Part shown: positions 7,947-23,300 of the stretch, one piece after another
Numbering within the stretch: the first letter of the stretch is position 1
How the letters are laid out: every line of letters starts with the position of its first letter
Assembly: GCF_027744825.2 (NCBI RefSeq)
Contig: NC_071348.1
Span: 21,051,563 to 21,115,562, forward strand
Direction: 5' to 3'
Length of the DNA stretch: 64,000 nucleotides
Origin: Synchiropus splendidus
Lineage: Eukaryota > Chordata > Actinopteri > Syngnathiformes > Callionymidae
Position numbers and translations under genes: made by a program
Notes under the pieces: model-generated
Seen by the model: only the letters and a program-made list of their open reading frames with translations
Told to the model about the DNA's origin: nothing
Database searches by the model: none

Positions 7947-10900
7947 AAAAATGTTGATAACTCAGGAAAAACTCTACAGACAGCTTAGATTTGATGTGCA
8001 ACTACTAGAAAGTCCCTTTCTGCTATAGTGGGAGGAGAAAATTTCATGTTCTGAAGTCTCCCTGCAAAGTTATGGCACTATCCAGAAAACGCGTTTTCAG
8101 CCTGAGATAAGGTGGGTTCCAGAACGCCAAACATAAAAATGTTGATAACTTTGGAAAAACACTTCAGACAGCTTAGATTTGTTGTGCAACTACTAGAAAG
8201 ACCCTTTCTGCTATAGTGGGATTTGAAAATTTCATGTTCAGAAGCTTCCCCGCAAAGTTATGGCAAAATGCGTAAATCGCGTTTTCAGCCTGAGATAAGG
8301 TCCATTCCGGAACACCAAACATAAAAATGTTGATAACTTTGGAAAAACACTTCAAACAGCTTAGATTTTACGTGCAACCATTAGAAAAACCGTTTCTGGT
8401 ATAGTGGGAGGAGAAAATTTCATGTTCTGAAGTCTCCCTGCAAAGTTATGGCACAATGCAGAAAACGCGTTTTCAGCCTGAGATGAGGTTGATTTCAGAA
8501 CCCCAAACATAAAAATGTTGATAACTCAGGAAAAACTCTACAGACAGCTTAGATTTGATGTGGAACTACGAGAAAGACCCTTTCTGCTACAGTGGGAGGT
8601 GAAAATTTCATGTTCTGAAGCTTCCCTACAAAGTTATGCCACAATGCAGGAAACGCGTTTTCAGCCTGAAATAAGGTCGATTCCGGAACGCCAAACATAA
8701 AAATATTGATAACTTTGGAAAAACACTTCAGACAGCTTAGATTTGATGTGCAACTACTAGAAAGACCCTTTCTGCTACAGTGGGAGTTGAAAATTTCATG
8801 TTCTGAAGCTTTCCTGCAAAGTTATGGCACAATGCGTAAAACGCGTTTTCAGCCTGAGATAAGGTTGATTCCGGAACGCCAAACATAAGAATGTTGATAA
8901 CTTTGGAAAAACACTACAGACAAGTTAGATTTGATGTGCAACTACTTGAAATACCCTTTCTGCTATTGTGGGAGGAGAAAATTTCATGTTCTGAAGCTTC
9001 CCTGCAAAGTTATGGCACAATGCGTAAAACGCGTTTTCAGCCTGAGATGAGGTTGATTTCAGAACCCCAAACATAAAAATGTTGATAACTCAGGAAAAAC
9101 TCTACAGACAGCTTAGATTTGATGTGCAACTACTAGAAAGTCCCTTTCTGCTATAGTGGGAGGAGAAAATTTCATGTTCTGAAGTCTCCCTGCAAAGTTA
9201 TGGCACTATCCAGAAAACGCGTTTTCAGCCTGAGATAAGGTGGGTTCCAGAACGCCAAACATAAAAATGTTGATAACTTTGGAAAAACATTTCAGACAGC
9301 TTAGATTTGTTGAGCAACTACTAGAAAGACCCTTTCTGCTATAGTGGGTGGTGATAATTTCATGTTCTGAAGCTTCCCTGCAAAGTTATGGCACAATGCA
9401 GAAAACACGTTTTCAGCCTGAGATAAGGAGGGTTCCGGTACGCCAAACATAAAAATGTTGATAACTCAGGAAAAACTCTACAGACAGCTTAGATTTGATG
9501 TGCAACTACTAGAAAGACCCTTTCTGCTACAGTGGGAGGTGAAAATTTCATGTTCTGAAGCTTCACTGCAAAGTTATGCCACAATGCAGGAAACGTGTTT
9601 TCAGCCTGAGATAAGGTCGATTCCGGAACGCCAAACATAAAAATATTGATAACTTTGGAAAAACACTTCAGACAGCTTAGATTTGATGTGCAACTACTAG
9701 AAAGACCATTTCTGCAACAGTGGGAGTTGAAAATTTCATGTTCTGAAGCTTCCCTGCAAAGTTATGGCACAATGCGTAAAACGCGTTTTCAGCCTGAGAT
9801 GAGGTTGATTTCTGAACCCCAAACATAAAAATGTTGATAACTCAGGAAAAACTCTACAGACAGCTTAGATTTGATGTGCAACTACTAGAAAGTCCCTTTC
9901 TGCTATAGTGGGAGGAGAAAATTGCATGTTCTGAAGTCTCCCTGCAAAGTTATGGCACTATCCAGAAAACGCGTTTTCAGCCTGAGATAAGGTGGGTTCC
10001 AGAACGCCAAACATAAAAATGTTGATAACTTTGGAAAAACACTTCAGACAGCTTAGATTTGTTGTGCAACTACTAGAAAGACCCTTTCTGCTATAGTGGG
10101 ATTTGAAAATTTCATGTTCAGAAGCTTCCCTGCAAAGTTATGGCAGAATGCGTAAATCGCGTTTTCAGCCTGAGATAAGGTCCATTCCGGAACACCAAAC
10201 ATAAAAATGTTGATAACTTTGGAAAAACACTTCAAACAGCTTAGATTTCACGTGCAACCATTAGAAAAACCGTTTCTGGTATAGTGGGAGGAGAAAATTT
10301 CATGTTCTGAAGTCTCCCTGCAAAGTTATGGCACAATGCAGAAAACGCGTTTTCAGCCTGAGATGAGGTTGATTTCAGAACCCCAAACATAAAAATGTTG
10401 ATAACTCAGGAAAAACTCGACAGACAGCTTAGATTTGATGTGGAACTACGAGAAAGACCCTTTCTGCTACAGTGGGAGGTGAAAATTTCATGTTCTGAAG
10501 CTTCCCTACAAAGTTATGCCACAATGCAGGAAACGCGTTTTCAGCCTGAAATAAGGTCGATTCCGGAACGCCAAACATAAAAATATTGATAACTTTGGAA
10601 AAACACTTCAGACAGCTTAGATTTGATGTGCAACTACTAGAAGGACCCTTTCTGCTACAGTGGGAGTTGAAAATTTCATGTTCTGAAGCTTTCCTGCAAA
10701 GTTATGGCACAATGCGTAAAAGGCGTTTTCAGCCTGAGATAAGGTTGATTCCGGAACGCCAAACATAAGAATGTTGATAACTTTGGAAAAACACTTCAGA
10801 CAACTTAGATTTGATGTGCAACTACTTGAAATACTCTTTCTGCTATTGTGGGAGGAGAAAATTTCATGTTCTGAAGCTTCCCTGCAAAGTTATGGCACAA

Positions 10901-11378
10901 TGCGTGAAACGCGTTTTCAGCCTGAGATGAGGTTGATTTCAGAACCCCAAACATAAAAATGTTGATAACTCAGGAAAAACTCTACAGACAGCTTAGATTT
11001 GATGTGCAACTACTAGAAAGTCCCTTTCTGCTATAGTGGGAGGAGAAAATTTCATGTTCTGAAGTCTCCCTGCAAAGTTATGGCACTATCCAGAAAACGC
11101 GTTTTCAGCCTGAGATAAGGTGGGTTCCAGAACGCCAAACATAAAAATGTTGATAACTTTGGAAAAACACTTCAGACAGCTTAGATTTGTTGAGCAACTA
11201 CTAGAAAGACCCTTTCTGCTATAGTGTGTGGTGATAATTTCATGTTCTGAAGCTTCCCTGCAAAGTTATGGCACAATGCAGAAAACACGTTTTCAGCCTC
11301 AGATAAGGAGGGTTCCGGTACGCCAAACATAAAAATGTTGATAACTCAGGAAAAACTCTACAGACAGCTTAGATTTGA
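7947..11378. repeat. 10-monomer higher-order repeat of 1,880 bp, nearly two copies
   Basis: Copy 1 is 7947-9826. Copy 2 starts at 9827 and stays in register to about 11,378. Matching private variants recur exactly 1,880 bp apart, for example GATTTGTTGTGCAAC near 8178 and 10058, and ATTAGAAAAACCGTTTCTGG near 8380 and 10260. Within the unit a variant monomer with GATAACTCAGG and CTCTACAGACAG recurs several times, so the unit itself grew from smaller duplications. Confidence 0.9.
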
Positions 11379-14300
11379 CGTGCAACTACTAGAAAGACCC
11401 ATTCTGCTGTAGTGGGAGGTGAAAATTTCATGTTCTGAAGATTCCTTGCAAAGTTATGACACAATGCAGGAAACGCGTTTTCAGCCTGAGATAAGGTGGG
11501 TTCCGGAACGCCAAACATAAAAATGTTGATAATTTAGGAAAAACACTTCAGACAGCTTAGATTTGATGTGCAACTACTAGAAAGACCCTTTCTGCTATAG
11601 TAGGAGGTGAACATTTCAAGTTCTGAAGCTTCCCTGAGAAGTTATGGCACAATGCAGAAAACGCGTTTTCAGCCTGAGACAAGGTGGTTTCCGAACGCCA
11701 AACGTAAAAATGTTGATAACTTTGGAACAACACTTCAGACAGCTTAGATTTAATGTGCAACTACTAGAAAGACCCTTTCTGCTATAGTGGGAGGTGAAAA
11801 TTTCATTTTCTGAACCTTCCCTGCAAAGTTATGGCACAATGCGTGAAACGCGTTTTCAGCCTGAGATAAGGTCGATTCCAGAACGCCAAACATAAAAATG
11901 TTGATAACTTTGGAAAAACACTTCAGACAGCTTACATTTGATGTGCAACTACTAGAAAGACCCTTTCTGCTATAGTGGGAGGTGAACATTTCATGTTCTG
12001 AAGCTTCCCTACAAAGTTATGGCACAATGCGTAAAACGCGTTTTCAGCCTAAGATAAGGTCGATTCCGGAACACCAAACATAAAAATGTTGATAACTTTG
12101 GAAAAACACATCAGACAGCTTAGATTTGATGTGCAACTACTAGAAAGACCCTTTCTGCTGTAGTGGGAGGTGAAAATTTCATGTTCTGAAGCTTCCCTGC
12201 AAAGTTATGGCACAATGCCGAAAACGCGTTTTCAGCCTGAGATAAGGTGGGTTCCGGAACGCCAAACATAAAAATGTTGATAATTTTGGAAAAACACTTC
12301 AGACAGCTTAGATTTGATGTGCAACTACTAGAAAGACCCTTTCTGCTATAGTGGGAGGTGAAAATTTCATTTTCTGAACCTTCCCTGCAAAGTTATGGCA
12401 CAATGCAGACAACGTGTTTTCAGCCTGAGATAAGGTCGATTCTGAAACGCCAAACGTAAAAATGTTGATAACTTTGGAAAAACATTTCAGACAGCTTAGA
12501 TTTGATGTGCAACTACTAGAAAGACCCTTTCTGCTGTAGTGGGAGGTGAAAATTTCATGTTCTGAAGATTCCCTGCAAAGTTATAGCACAATGCAGGAAA
12601 CGCGTTTTCAGCCTGAGATAAGGTCGATTCAGGAACACCAAACATAAAAATGTTGAAAACTTTCGAAAAACACTTCAGACAGCTTAGATTTGATGTGCAA
12701 CTACTAGAAAGACCCTTTCTGCTATAGTGGGAGGTGAACATTTCATGTTCTGAAGCTTCCCTGAGAAGTTATGGCACAATGCAGAAAACGCGTTTTCAGC
12801 CTGAGACAAGGTGGTTTCCGAAACGCCAAACGTAAAAATGTTGATAACTTTGGAACAACACTTCAGACAGCTTAGATTTAATGTGCAACTACTAGAAATG
12901 CACTTTCTGCTATAGTGGGAGGTGAACATTTCATTTTCTGAACCTTCCCTGCAAAGTTATGGCACAATGCGTAAAACACGTTTTCAACCTAAGATAAGGT
13001 CGATTCCGGAACGCCAAACATAAAAATGTTGATAACTTTGGAAAAACACATCAGACAGCTTAGATTTGATCTGCAACTACTAGAAAGAGCCTTTCTGCTA
13101 TTGTGGGAGGTGACAATTTCATGTTCTGAAGCTTCCCTGCAAAGTTATGGCACAATGCAGAAAACGCGTTTTCAGCCTGAGATAAGGTCGATTCAGGAAC
13201 GCCAAACGTAAAAATGTTGATAAATTTGGAAAAACATTTCAGACAGCTTAGATTTGATGTGCAACTACTAGAAAGAGCCTTTCTGCTATAGTGGGAGGTT
13301 AAAATTTCATGTTCGGAAGCTTCCATGCAAAGTTATGGCACAATGCAGACAACGCGTTTTCAGCCTGACATAAGGTCGATTCCGGAACGCCAAACATAAA
13401 AATGTTGATAACTTTGGAAAAACACTTCAGACAGCTTAGATTTGAGGTGCAACTACTAGAAAGACCCTTTCTGATATAGTGGATGGTGAAAATTCAAGGT
13501 CCTGAAGCTTCCCTGCAAAGTTATGGCACAATACGTAAAACGCGTTTTCAGCCTGAGATAAGGTCGATTCCGGAACGCCAAACATAAAAATGTTCATAAC
13601 TTTGGAAAAACACTTCAGACAGCTTAGATTTGATGTGCAACTACTAGAAAGACCTTTTCTGCTATAATGTTAGGTGAACATTTGATGTTCTGAATCTTCC
13701 CTGAAAAGTTATGGCACAATGCGTAAAACGCGTTTTCAGCCAGAGATAAGGTCGATTCCGGAACGCCAAACATAAAAATGTTGATAACTTTGGAAAAACA
13801 GTTCAGACAGCTTAGATTTGATGTGCAACTACTAGAAAGACCCTTTCTGCTATAGTGGGAGGTGAACATTTCATGTTCGGAAGGTTCCCTGCAAAGTTAT
13901 GGCACAATGCGTAAAACGCGTTTTCAGCCTAAGATAAGGTCGATTCCGGAACGCCAAACATAAAAATGTTGATAACTTTGGAAAAACACTTCACACAGCT
14001 TAGATTTGATGCGCAACTACTAGAAAGAACCTTTCTGCTATAGTGGGAGGTCAAAATTTTATGTTCTGAAGCTTCCCTGGAAAGTTATGGGACAATGCAG
14101 AAAATGCATTTTCATCCAGAGATAAGGTAGATTCCAGAACGCCACACATAAAAATGTTGATAACTTTCAAAAAACACCTCAGACAGCTTAGATTTGATGT
14201 GCAACTACTAGAAAGACCCTTTCTGCTATACTGGGAGGTTAAAATTTCATGTTCTGAGGCTTCCCTGCAAAGTTATGGCACAATGCAGAAAACCCGTTTT

Positions 14301-17300
14301 CAACCTGAGATAAGGTGGGTTCCGGAACGCCACACATAAAAATGTTGATAACTTTGGAAAAACACTTCAGACAGCTTAGATTTGATGTGCATCTACTAGA
14401 AAGACCCTTTCTGCTACAGTGGGAGGTGAACATTTCATGTTCTGAAGCTTCCCTGAGAAGTTATGGCACAATGCAGAAAACGCGTTTTCGGCCTGAGATA
14501 AGGTCGATTCCGGAACGCCACACATAAAAATGTTGATAACTTTGGAAAAACACATCAGACAGCTTAGATTTGATGTGCAACTACTAGAAAGACCCTTTCT
14601 GCTATAGTGGGAGGTGAAAATTTCATGTTCTGAACTTTCCCTGAGAAGCTATGGCACAATGCAGAAAAAGCGCTTTCAGCCTGAGATAAGGTGGGTTCCG
14701 GAACGCCAATCGTAAAAATGTTGATTACTTTGGAACAACACTTCAGACAGCTTAGATTTGATGTGCAACTACTGGAAAGACCCTTTCTGCTATTGTGGGA
14801 GGTCAAAATTTCATGTTCTAAAGGTTCCCTGCAAAGTTATGGCACAATGCGTAAAACGCGTTTTCAGATTGAGATAAGGTCGATTCAGGAACGCCAAACA
14901 TAAAAATGTTGATAACTTTGGAAAAACACTTCAGACAGCTTAGATTTGATGTGCAACTACTAGAAAGACCCTTTCTGCTATAGTGGGAGGTCAAAATTTC
15001 ATGTTCTGAAGCTTCCATGCAAATATATGGCACAATGCAGACAACGCATTTTCATCCTGAGATAAGGTCGATTCCGGAATGCCAAACAAAAAAATGTTGA
15101 TAACTTTCGAAAAACACTTCAGACAGCTTAGATTTGCTGTGCAACTACTAGAAAGACCCATTCTGCTATAGTGGGAGGTCAAAATTTGATGTTCTGAAGC
15201 TTCCCTGCAAAGTTATGGCAGAATGCGTAAATCGTGTTTTCAGCCTGAGATAAGGTCGATTCCGGAACGCCAAACATAAAAATGTTGATAACTCAGGAAA
15301 AACTCTACAGACAGCTTAGATTTGACGTGCAACTACTAGAAAGACCCATTCTGCTGTAGTGGGAGGTGAAAATTTCATGTTCTGAAGATTCCTTGCAAAG
15401 TTATGGCACAATGCAGGAAACGCGTTTTCAGCCTGAGATAAGGTGGGTTCCGGAACGCCAAACATAAAAATGTTGATAATTTAGGAAAAACACTTCAGAC
15501 AGCTTAGATTTGATGTGCAACTACTAGAAAGACCCTTTCTGCTATAGTAGGAGGTGAACATTTCAATTTCTGAAGCTTCCCTGAGAAGTTATGGCACAAT
15601 GCAGAAAACGCGTTTTCAGCCTGAGACAAGGTGGTTTCCGAACGCCAAACGTAAAAATGTTGATAACTTTGGAACAACACTTCAGACAGCTTAGATTTAA
15701 TGTGCAACTACTAGAAAGACCCTTTCTGCTATAGTGGGAGGTGAAAATTTCATTTTCTGAACCTTCCCTGCAAAGTTATGGCACAATGCGTGAAACGCGT
15801 TTTCAGCCTGAGATAAGGTCGATTCCAGAACGCCAAACATAAAAATGTTGATAACTTTGGAAAAACACTTCAGACAGCTTACATTTGATGTGCAACTACT
15901 AGAAAGACCCTTTCTGCTATAGTGGGAGGTGAACATTTCATGTTCGGAAGCTTCCATGCCAAGTTATGGCACAAAGCGTAAAAAGCATTTTCAGCCTGAG
16001 ATAAGGTCGATTCCGGAACGACAAACATAAAAATGTTGATAACTTTCGAAAAACACTTCAGACAGCTTAGATTTGATGTGCAACTACTAGAAAGACCCTT
16101 TCTGCTATAGTGTTAGGTCAAAATTTCATGTTCTGAAGCTTCCCTGGAAAGTTATGGGACAATGCAGAAAACAATTTTTCATCCTGAGATACGGTCGATT
16201 CTGTAACGCCAAACATTAAAATGTTGATAACTTTCGAAAAACACTTCAGACAGCTTAGATTTGATGTGCAACTACTAGAAAGACCCTTTCTGCCTTAGTG
16301 GGAGGTGAACATTTCATGTTCTGAAGCTTCCCTGCAAAGTTATGGCACAATGCAGACAACGCGTTTTCAGCTTGAGATAAGGTGGGTTCCGGAACGCCAA
16401 ACATAAAAATGTTGATAACTTTCGAAAAACACTTCAGGAAGCTTAGATTTGATGTGCAACTACTAGAAAGACCCTTTCTGCTATAGTGGGAGGTGAAAAT
16501 TTCATGTTCTAAAGGTTCCCTGCAAAGTTATGGCACAATGCGTAAAACGCGTTTTCAGCCTAAGATAAGGTCGATTCCGGAACGCCAAACATAAAAATGT
16601 TGATAACTTTGGAAAAACACTTCACACAGCTTAGATTTGATGCGCAACTACTAGAAAGAACCTTTCTGCTATAGTGGGAGGTCAAAATTTTATGTTCTGA
16701 AGCTTCCCTGGAAAGTTATGGGACAATGCAGAAAATGCATTTTCATCCAGAGATAAGGTAGATTCCAGAACGCCACACATAAAAATGTTGATAACTTTCA
16801 AAAAACACCTCAGACAGCTTAGATTTGATGTGCAACTACTAGAAAGACCCTTTCTGCTATACTGGGAGGTTAAAATTTCATGTTCTGAGGCTTCCCTGCA
16901 AAGTTATGGCACAATGCAGAAAACCCGTTTTCAACCTGAGATAAGGTGGGTTCCGGAACGCCACACATAAAAATGTTGATAACTTTGGAAAAACACTTCA
17001 GACAGCTTAGATTTGATGTGCAACTACTAGAAAGACCCTTTCTGCTACAGTGGGAGGTGAACATTTCATGTTCTGAAGCTTCCCTGAGAAGTTATGGCAC
17101 AATGCAGAAAACGCGTTTTCAGCCTGAGATAAGGTCGATTCCGGAACGCCATACATAAAAATGTTGATAACTTTGGAAAAACACATCAGACAGCTTAGAT
17201 TTGATGTGCAACTACTAGAAAGACCCTTTCTGCTATAGTGGGAGGTGAAAATTTCATGTTCTGAACTTTCCCAGAGAAGCTATGGCACAATGCAGAAAAA

Positions 17301-20300
17301 GCGCTTTGAGCCTGAGATAAGGTGGGTTCCGGAACGCCAATCGTAAAAATGTTGATTACTTTGGAACAACACTTCAGACAGCTTAGATTTGATGTGCAAC
17401 TACTGGAAAGACCCTTTCTGCTATTGTGGGAGGTCAAAATTTCATGTTCTAAAGGTTCCCTGCAAAGTTATGGCACAATGCGTAAAACGCGTTTTCAGAT
17501 TGAGATAAGGTCGATTCAGGAACGCCAAACATAAAAATGTTGATCACTTTGGAAAAACACTTCAGACAGCTTAGATTTGATGTGCAACTACTAGAAAGAC
17601 CCTTTCTGCTATAGTGGGAGGTCAAAATTTCATGTTCTGAAGCTTCCATGCAAAGTTATGGCACAATGCAGACAACGCATTTTCATCCTGAGATAAGGTC
17701 GATTCCGGAATGCCAAACAAAAAAATGTTGATAACTTTCGAAAAACACTTCAGACAGCTTAGATTTGCTGTGCAACTACTAGAAAGACCCATTCTGCTAT
17801 AGTGGGAGGTCAAAATTTGATGTTCTGAAGCTTCCCTGCAAAGTTATGGCAGAATGCGTAAATCGTGTTTTCAGCCTGAGATAAGGTCGATTCCGGAACG
17901 CCAAACATAAAAATGTTGATAACTCAGGAAAAACTCTACAGACAGCTTAGATTTGACGTGCAACTACTAGAAAGACCCATTCTGCTGTAGTGGGAGGTGA
18001 AAATTTCATGTTCTGAAGATTCCTTGCAAAGTTATGGCACAATGCAGGAAACGCGTTTTCAGCCTGAGATAAGTTGGGTTCCGGAACGCCAAACATAAAA
18101 ATGTTGATAATTTAGGAAAAACACTTCAGACAGCTTAGATTTGATGTGCAACTACTAGAAAGACCCTTTCTGCTATAGTAGGAGGTGAACATTTCAATTT
18201 CTGAAGCTTCCCTGAGAAGTTATGGCACAATGCAGAAAACGCGTTTTCAGCCTGAGACAAGGTGGTTTCCGAACGCCAAACGTAAAAATGTTGATAACTT
18301 TGGAACAACACTTCAGACAGCTTAGATTTAATGTGCAACTACTAGAAAGACCCTTTCTGCTATAGTGGGAGGTGAAAATTTCATTTTCTGAACCTTCCCT
18401 GCAAAGTTATGGCACAATGCGTGAAACGCGTTTTCAGCCTGAGATAAGGTCGATTCCAGAACGCCAAACATAAAAATGTTGATAACTTTGGAAAAACACT
18501 TCAGACAGCTTACATTTGATGTGCAACTACTAGAAAGACCCTTTCTGCTATAGTGGGAGGTGAACATTTCATGTTCTGAAGCTTCCCTACAAAGTTATGG
18601 CACAATGCGTAAAACGCGTTTTCAGCCTAAGATAAGGTCGATTCCGGAACACCAAACATAAAAATGTTGATAACTTTGGAAAAACACATCAGACAGCTTA
18701 GATTTGATGTGCAACTACTAGAAAGACCCTTTCTGCTGTAGTGGGAGGTGAAAATTTCATGTTCTGAAGCTTCCCTGCAAAGTTATGGCACAATGCCGAA
18801 AACGCGTTTTCAGCCTGAGATAAGGTGGGTTCCGGAACGCCAAACATAAAAATGTTGATAATTTTGGAAAAACACTTCAGACAGCTTAGATTTGATGTGC
18901 AACTACTAGAAAGACCCTTTCTGCTATAGTGGGAGGTGAAAATTTCATTTTCTGAACCTTCCCTGCAAAGTTATGGCACAATGCAGACAACGTGTTTTCA
19001 GCCTGAGATAAGGTCGATTCTGAAACGCCAAACGTAAAAATGTTGATAACTTTGGAAAAACATTTCAGACAGCTTAGATTTGATGTGCAACTACTAGAAA
19101 GACCCTTTCTGCTGTAGTGGGAGGTGAAAATTTCATGTTCTGAAGATTCCCTGCAAAGTTATAGCACAATGCAGGAAACGCGTTTTCAGCCTGAGATAAG
19201 GTCGATTCAGGAACACCAAACATAAAAATGTTGAAAACTTTCGAAAAACACTTCAGACAGCTTAGATTTGATGTGCAACTACTAGAAAGACCCTTTCTGC
19301 TATAGTGGGAGGTGAACATTTCTTGTTCTGAAGCTTCCCTGAGAAGTTATGGCACAATGCAGAAAACGCGTTTTCAGCCTGAGACAAGGTGGTTTCCGAA
19401 ACGCCAAACGTAAAAATGTTGATAACTTTGGAACAACACTTCAGACAGCTTAGATTTAATGTGCAACTACTAGAAATGCCCTTTCTGCTATAGTGGGAGG
19501 TGAACATTTCATTTTCTGAACCTTCCCTGCAAAGTTATGGCACAATGCGTAAAACACGTTTTCAACCTAAGATAAGGTCGATTCCGGAACGCCAAACATA
19601 AAAATGTTGATAACTTTAGAAAAACACATCAGACAGCTTAGATTTGATCTGCAAATACTAGAAAGAGCCTTTCTGCTATAGTGGGAGGTTAAATTTTCAT
19701 GTTCGGAAGCTTCCATGCAAAGTTATGGCACAATGCAGACAACGCGTTTTCAGCCTGAGATAAGGTCGATTCTGAAACGCCAAACAAAAAAACGTTGATA
19801 ACTTTGGAAAAACACTTCAGACAGCTTAGATTTGATGTGAAACTACTAGAAAGACCCTTTCTGCTATTGTGGGAGGTGACAATTTCATGTTCTGAAGCTT
19901 CCCTGCAAAGTTATGGCACAATGCAGAAAACGCGTTTTCAGCCTGAGATAAGGTCGATTCAGGAACGCCAAACGTAAAAATGTTGATAAATTTGGAAAAA
20001 CATTTCAGACAGCTTAGATTTGATGTGCAACTACTAGAAAGAGCCTTTCTGCTATAGTGGGCGGTTAAAATTTCATGTTCGGAAGCTTCCATGCAAAGTT
20101 ATGGCACAATGCAGACAACGCGTTTTCAGCCTGACATAAGGTCGATTCCGGAACGCCAAACATAAAAATGTTGATAACTTTGGAAAAACACTTCAGACAG
20201 CTTAGATTTGAGGTGCAACTACTAGAAAGACCCTTTCTGATATAGTGGATGGTGAAAATTCAAGGTCCTGAAGCTTCCCTGCAAAGTTATGGCACAATAC

Positions 20301-23300
20301 GTAAAACGCGTTTTCAGCCTGAGATAAGGTCGATTCCGGAACGCCAAACATAAAAATGGTCATAACTTTGGAAAAACACTTCAGACAGCTTAGATTTGAT
20401 GTGCAACTACTAGAAAGACCTTTTCTGCTATAATGTTAGGTGAACATTTGATGTTCTGAATCTTCCCTGAAAAGTTATGGCACAATGCGTAAAACGCGTT
20501 TTCAGCCAGAGATAAGGTCGATTCCGGAACGCCAAACATAAAAATGTTGATAACTTTGGAAAAACACTTCAGACAGCTTAGATTTGATGTGCAACTACTA
20601 GAAAGACCCTTTCTGCTATAGTGGGAGGTGAACATTTCATGTTCGGAAGCTTCCATGCCAAGTTATGGCACAAAGCGTAAAAAGCATTTTCAGCCTGAGA
20701 TAAGGTCGATTCCGGAACGACAAACATAAAAATGTTGATAACTTTCGAAAAACACTTCAGACAGCTTAGATTTGATGTGCAACTACTAGAAAGACCCTTT
20801 CTGCTATAGTGTTAGGTCAAAATTTCATGTTCTGAAGCTTCCCTGGAAAGTTATGGGACAATGCAGAAAACAATTTTTCATCCTGAGATACGGTCGATTC
20901 TGTAACGCCAAACATTAAAATGTTGATAACTTTCGAAAAACACTTCAGACAGCTTAGATTTGATGTGCAACTACTAGAAAGACCCTTTCTGCCTTAGTGG
21001 GAGGTGAACATTTCATGTTCTGAAGCTTCCCTGGAAAGTTATGGGACAATGCAGAATATGCATTTTCATCCAGAGATAAGGTAGATTCCAGAACGCCACA
21101 CATAAAAATGTTGATAACTTTCAAAAAACACTTCAGACAGCTTAGATTTGATGTGCAACTACTAGAAAGACCCTTTCTGCTATACTGGGAGGTTAAAATT
21201 TCATGTTCTGAGGCTTCCCTGCAAAGTTATGGCACAATGCAGAAAACCCGTTTTCAACCTGAGATAAGGTGGGTTCCGGAACGCCACACATAAAAATGTT
21301 GATAACTTTGGAAAAACACTTCAGACAGCTTAGATTTGATGTGCAACTACTAGAAAGACCCTTTCTGCTACAGTGGGAGGTGAACATTTCATGTTCTGAA
21401 GCTTCCCTGAGAAGTTATGGCACAATGCAGAAAACGCGTTTTCAGCCTGAGATAAGGTCGATTCCGGAACGCCATACATAAAAATGTTGATAACTTTGGA
21501 AAAACACATCAGACAGCTTAGATTTGATGTGCAACTACTAGAAAGACCCTTTCTGCTATAGTGGGAGGTGAAAATTTCATGTTCTGAACTTTCCCTGAGA
21601 AGCTATGGCACAATGCAGAAAAAGCGGTTTCAGCCTGAGATAAGGTGGGTTCCGGAACGCCAATCGTAAAAATGTTGATTACTTTGGAACAACACTTCAG
21701 ACAGCTTAGATTTGATGTGCAACTACTGGAAAGACCCTTTCTGCTATTGTGGGAGGTCAAAATTTCATGTTCTAAAGGTTCCCTGCAAAGTTATGGCACA
21801 ATGCGTAAAACGCGTTTTCAGATTGAGATAAGGTCGATTCAGGAACGCCAAACATAAAAATGTTGATAACTTTGGAAAAACACTTCAGACAGCTTAGATT
21901 TGATGTGCAACTACTAGAAAGACCCTTTCTGCTATAGTGGGAGGTCAAAATTTCATGTTCTGAAGCTTCCATGCAAAGTTATGGCACAATGCAGACAACG
22001 CATTTTCATCCTGAGATAAGGTCGATTCCGGAATGCCAAACAAAAAAATGTTGATAACTTTCGAAAAACACTTCAGACAGCTTAGATTTGCTGTGCAACT
22101 ACTAGAAAGACCCTTTCTGCTATAGTGGGAGGTCAAAATTTGATGTTCTGAAGCTTCCTTGCAAAGTTATGGCACAATGCAGAAAATGCGTTTTCAGACT
22201 GAGATAATGTCGATTCTGGAACGCCAAACATAAAAATGTTGATAACGTTCGAAAAACACTTCAGACAGCTGAGATTTGACGTCCAACTACTAGAAAGACC
22301 CTTTCTGCTATAGTGGGAGGTTAAAATTTCATGTTCGGAAGCTTCCATGCAAAGTTATGTCACAATGCAGACAAGGCATTTTCATCCTGAGATAAGGTAG
22401 ATTCCGGAACGCCACACATAAAAATGTTGATAACTTTCGAAAAACACTTCAGACATCTTAGATTTGATGTTCAACTACTAGAAGGACCCTTTCTGCTATA
22501 GTGGGAGGTTAAAATTTCATGTTCTGAATCTTCCCTGCAAAGTTATGGCACAATGCAGAAAACGCGTTTTCAGCCTGAGATAAGGTGGGTTCCGGAACGC
22601 CAAACGTAAAAATGTTGATAACTTTGGAACAACACTTCAGACAGCTTAGATTTGATGTGCAACTACTAGAAAGACCCTTTCTGCTATAGTGGGAGGTGAA
22701 CATTTCATGTTCTGAAGCTTCCCTGAGAAGTTATGGCACAATGCAGAAAACGCGTTTTCAGCCTGAGATAAGGTGGTTTCCAAATCGCCAAAGGTAAAAA
22801 TGTTGATTACTTTGGAACAACACTTCTGACAGCTTAGATTTAATGTGCAACTACTAGAAAGACCCTTTCTGCTATAGTGGGAGGTCAAAATTTCATGTTC
22901 TGAAGCTTCCCATGGAAAGTTATGGGACAATTCAGAAAACGATTTTTCATCCTCAGATAAGGTCGATTACAGAACGCGAAACATAAAAATGTTCATAACT
23001 TTCGAAAAACACTTCAGACAGCTTAGATTTGATGTGCAACTACTAGAAAGACCCTTTCTGGTATAGTGGGATGTGGAAATTTCATGTGCTGAAGCTTCCC
23101 TGCAAAGTTATGCCACAATGCAGAAAACGCGTTTTCAGCTTGTGATAAGATGGGTTCCAGAACGCCAAACATAAAAATGTTGATAACTTTCGAATAACAT
23201 TTTAGACAGCTTAGATTTGATGTTCAAATACTAGAAAGTCCCTTTCTGCTATAGTGGGAGGTTAAAATTTCATGTTCGAAAGTTTCCATGCAAAGTTATG

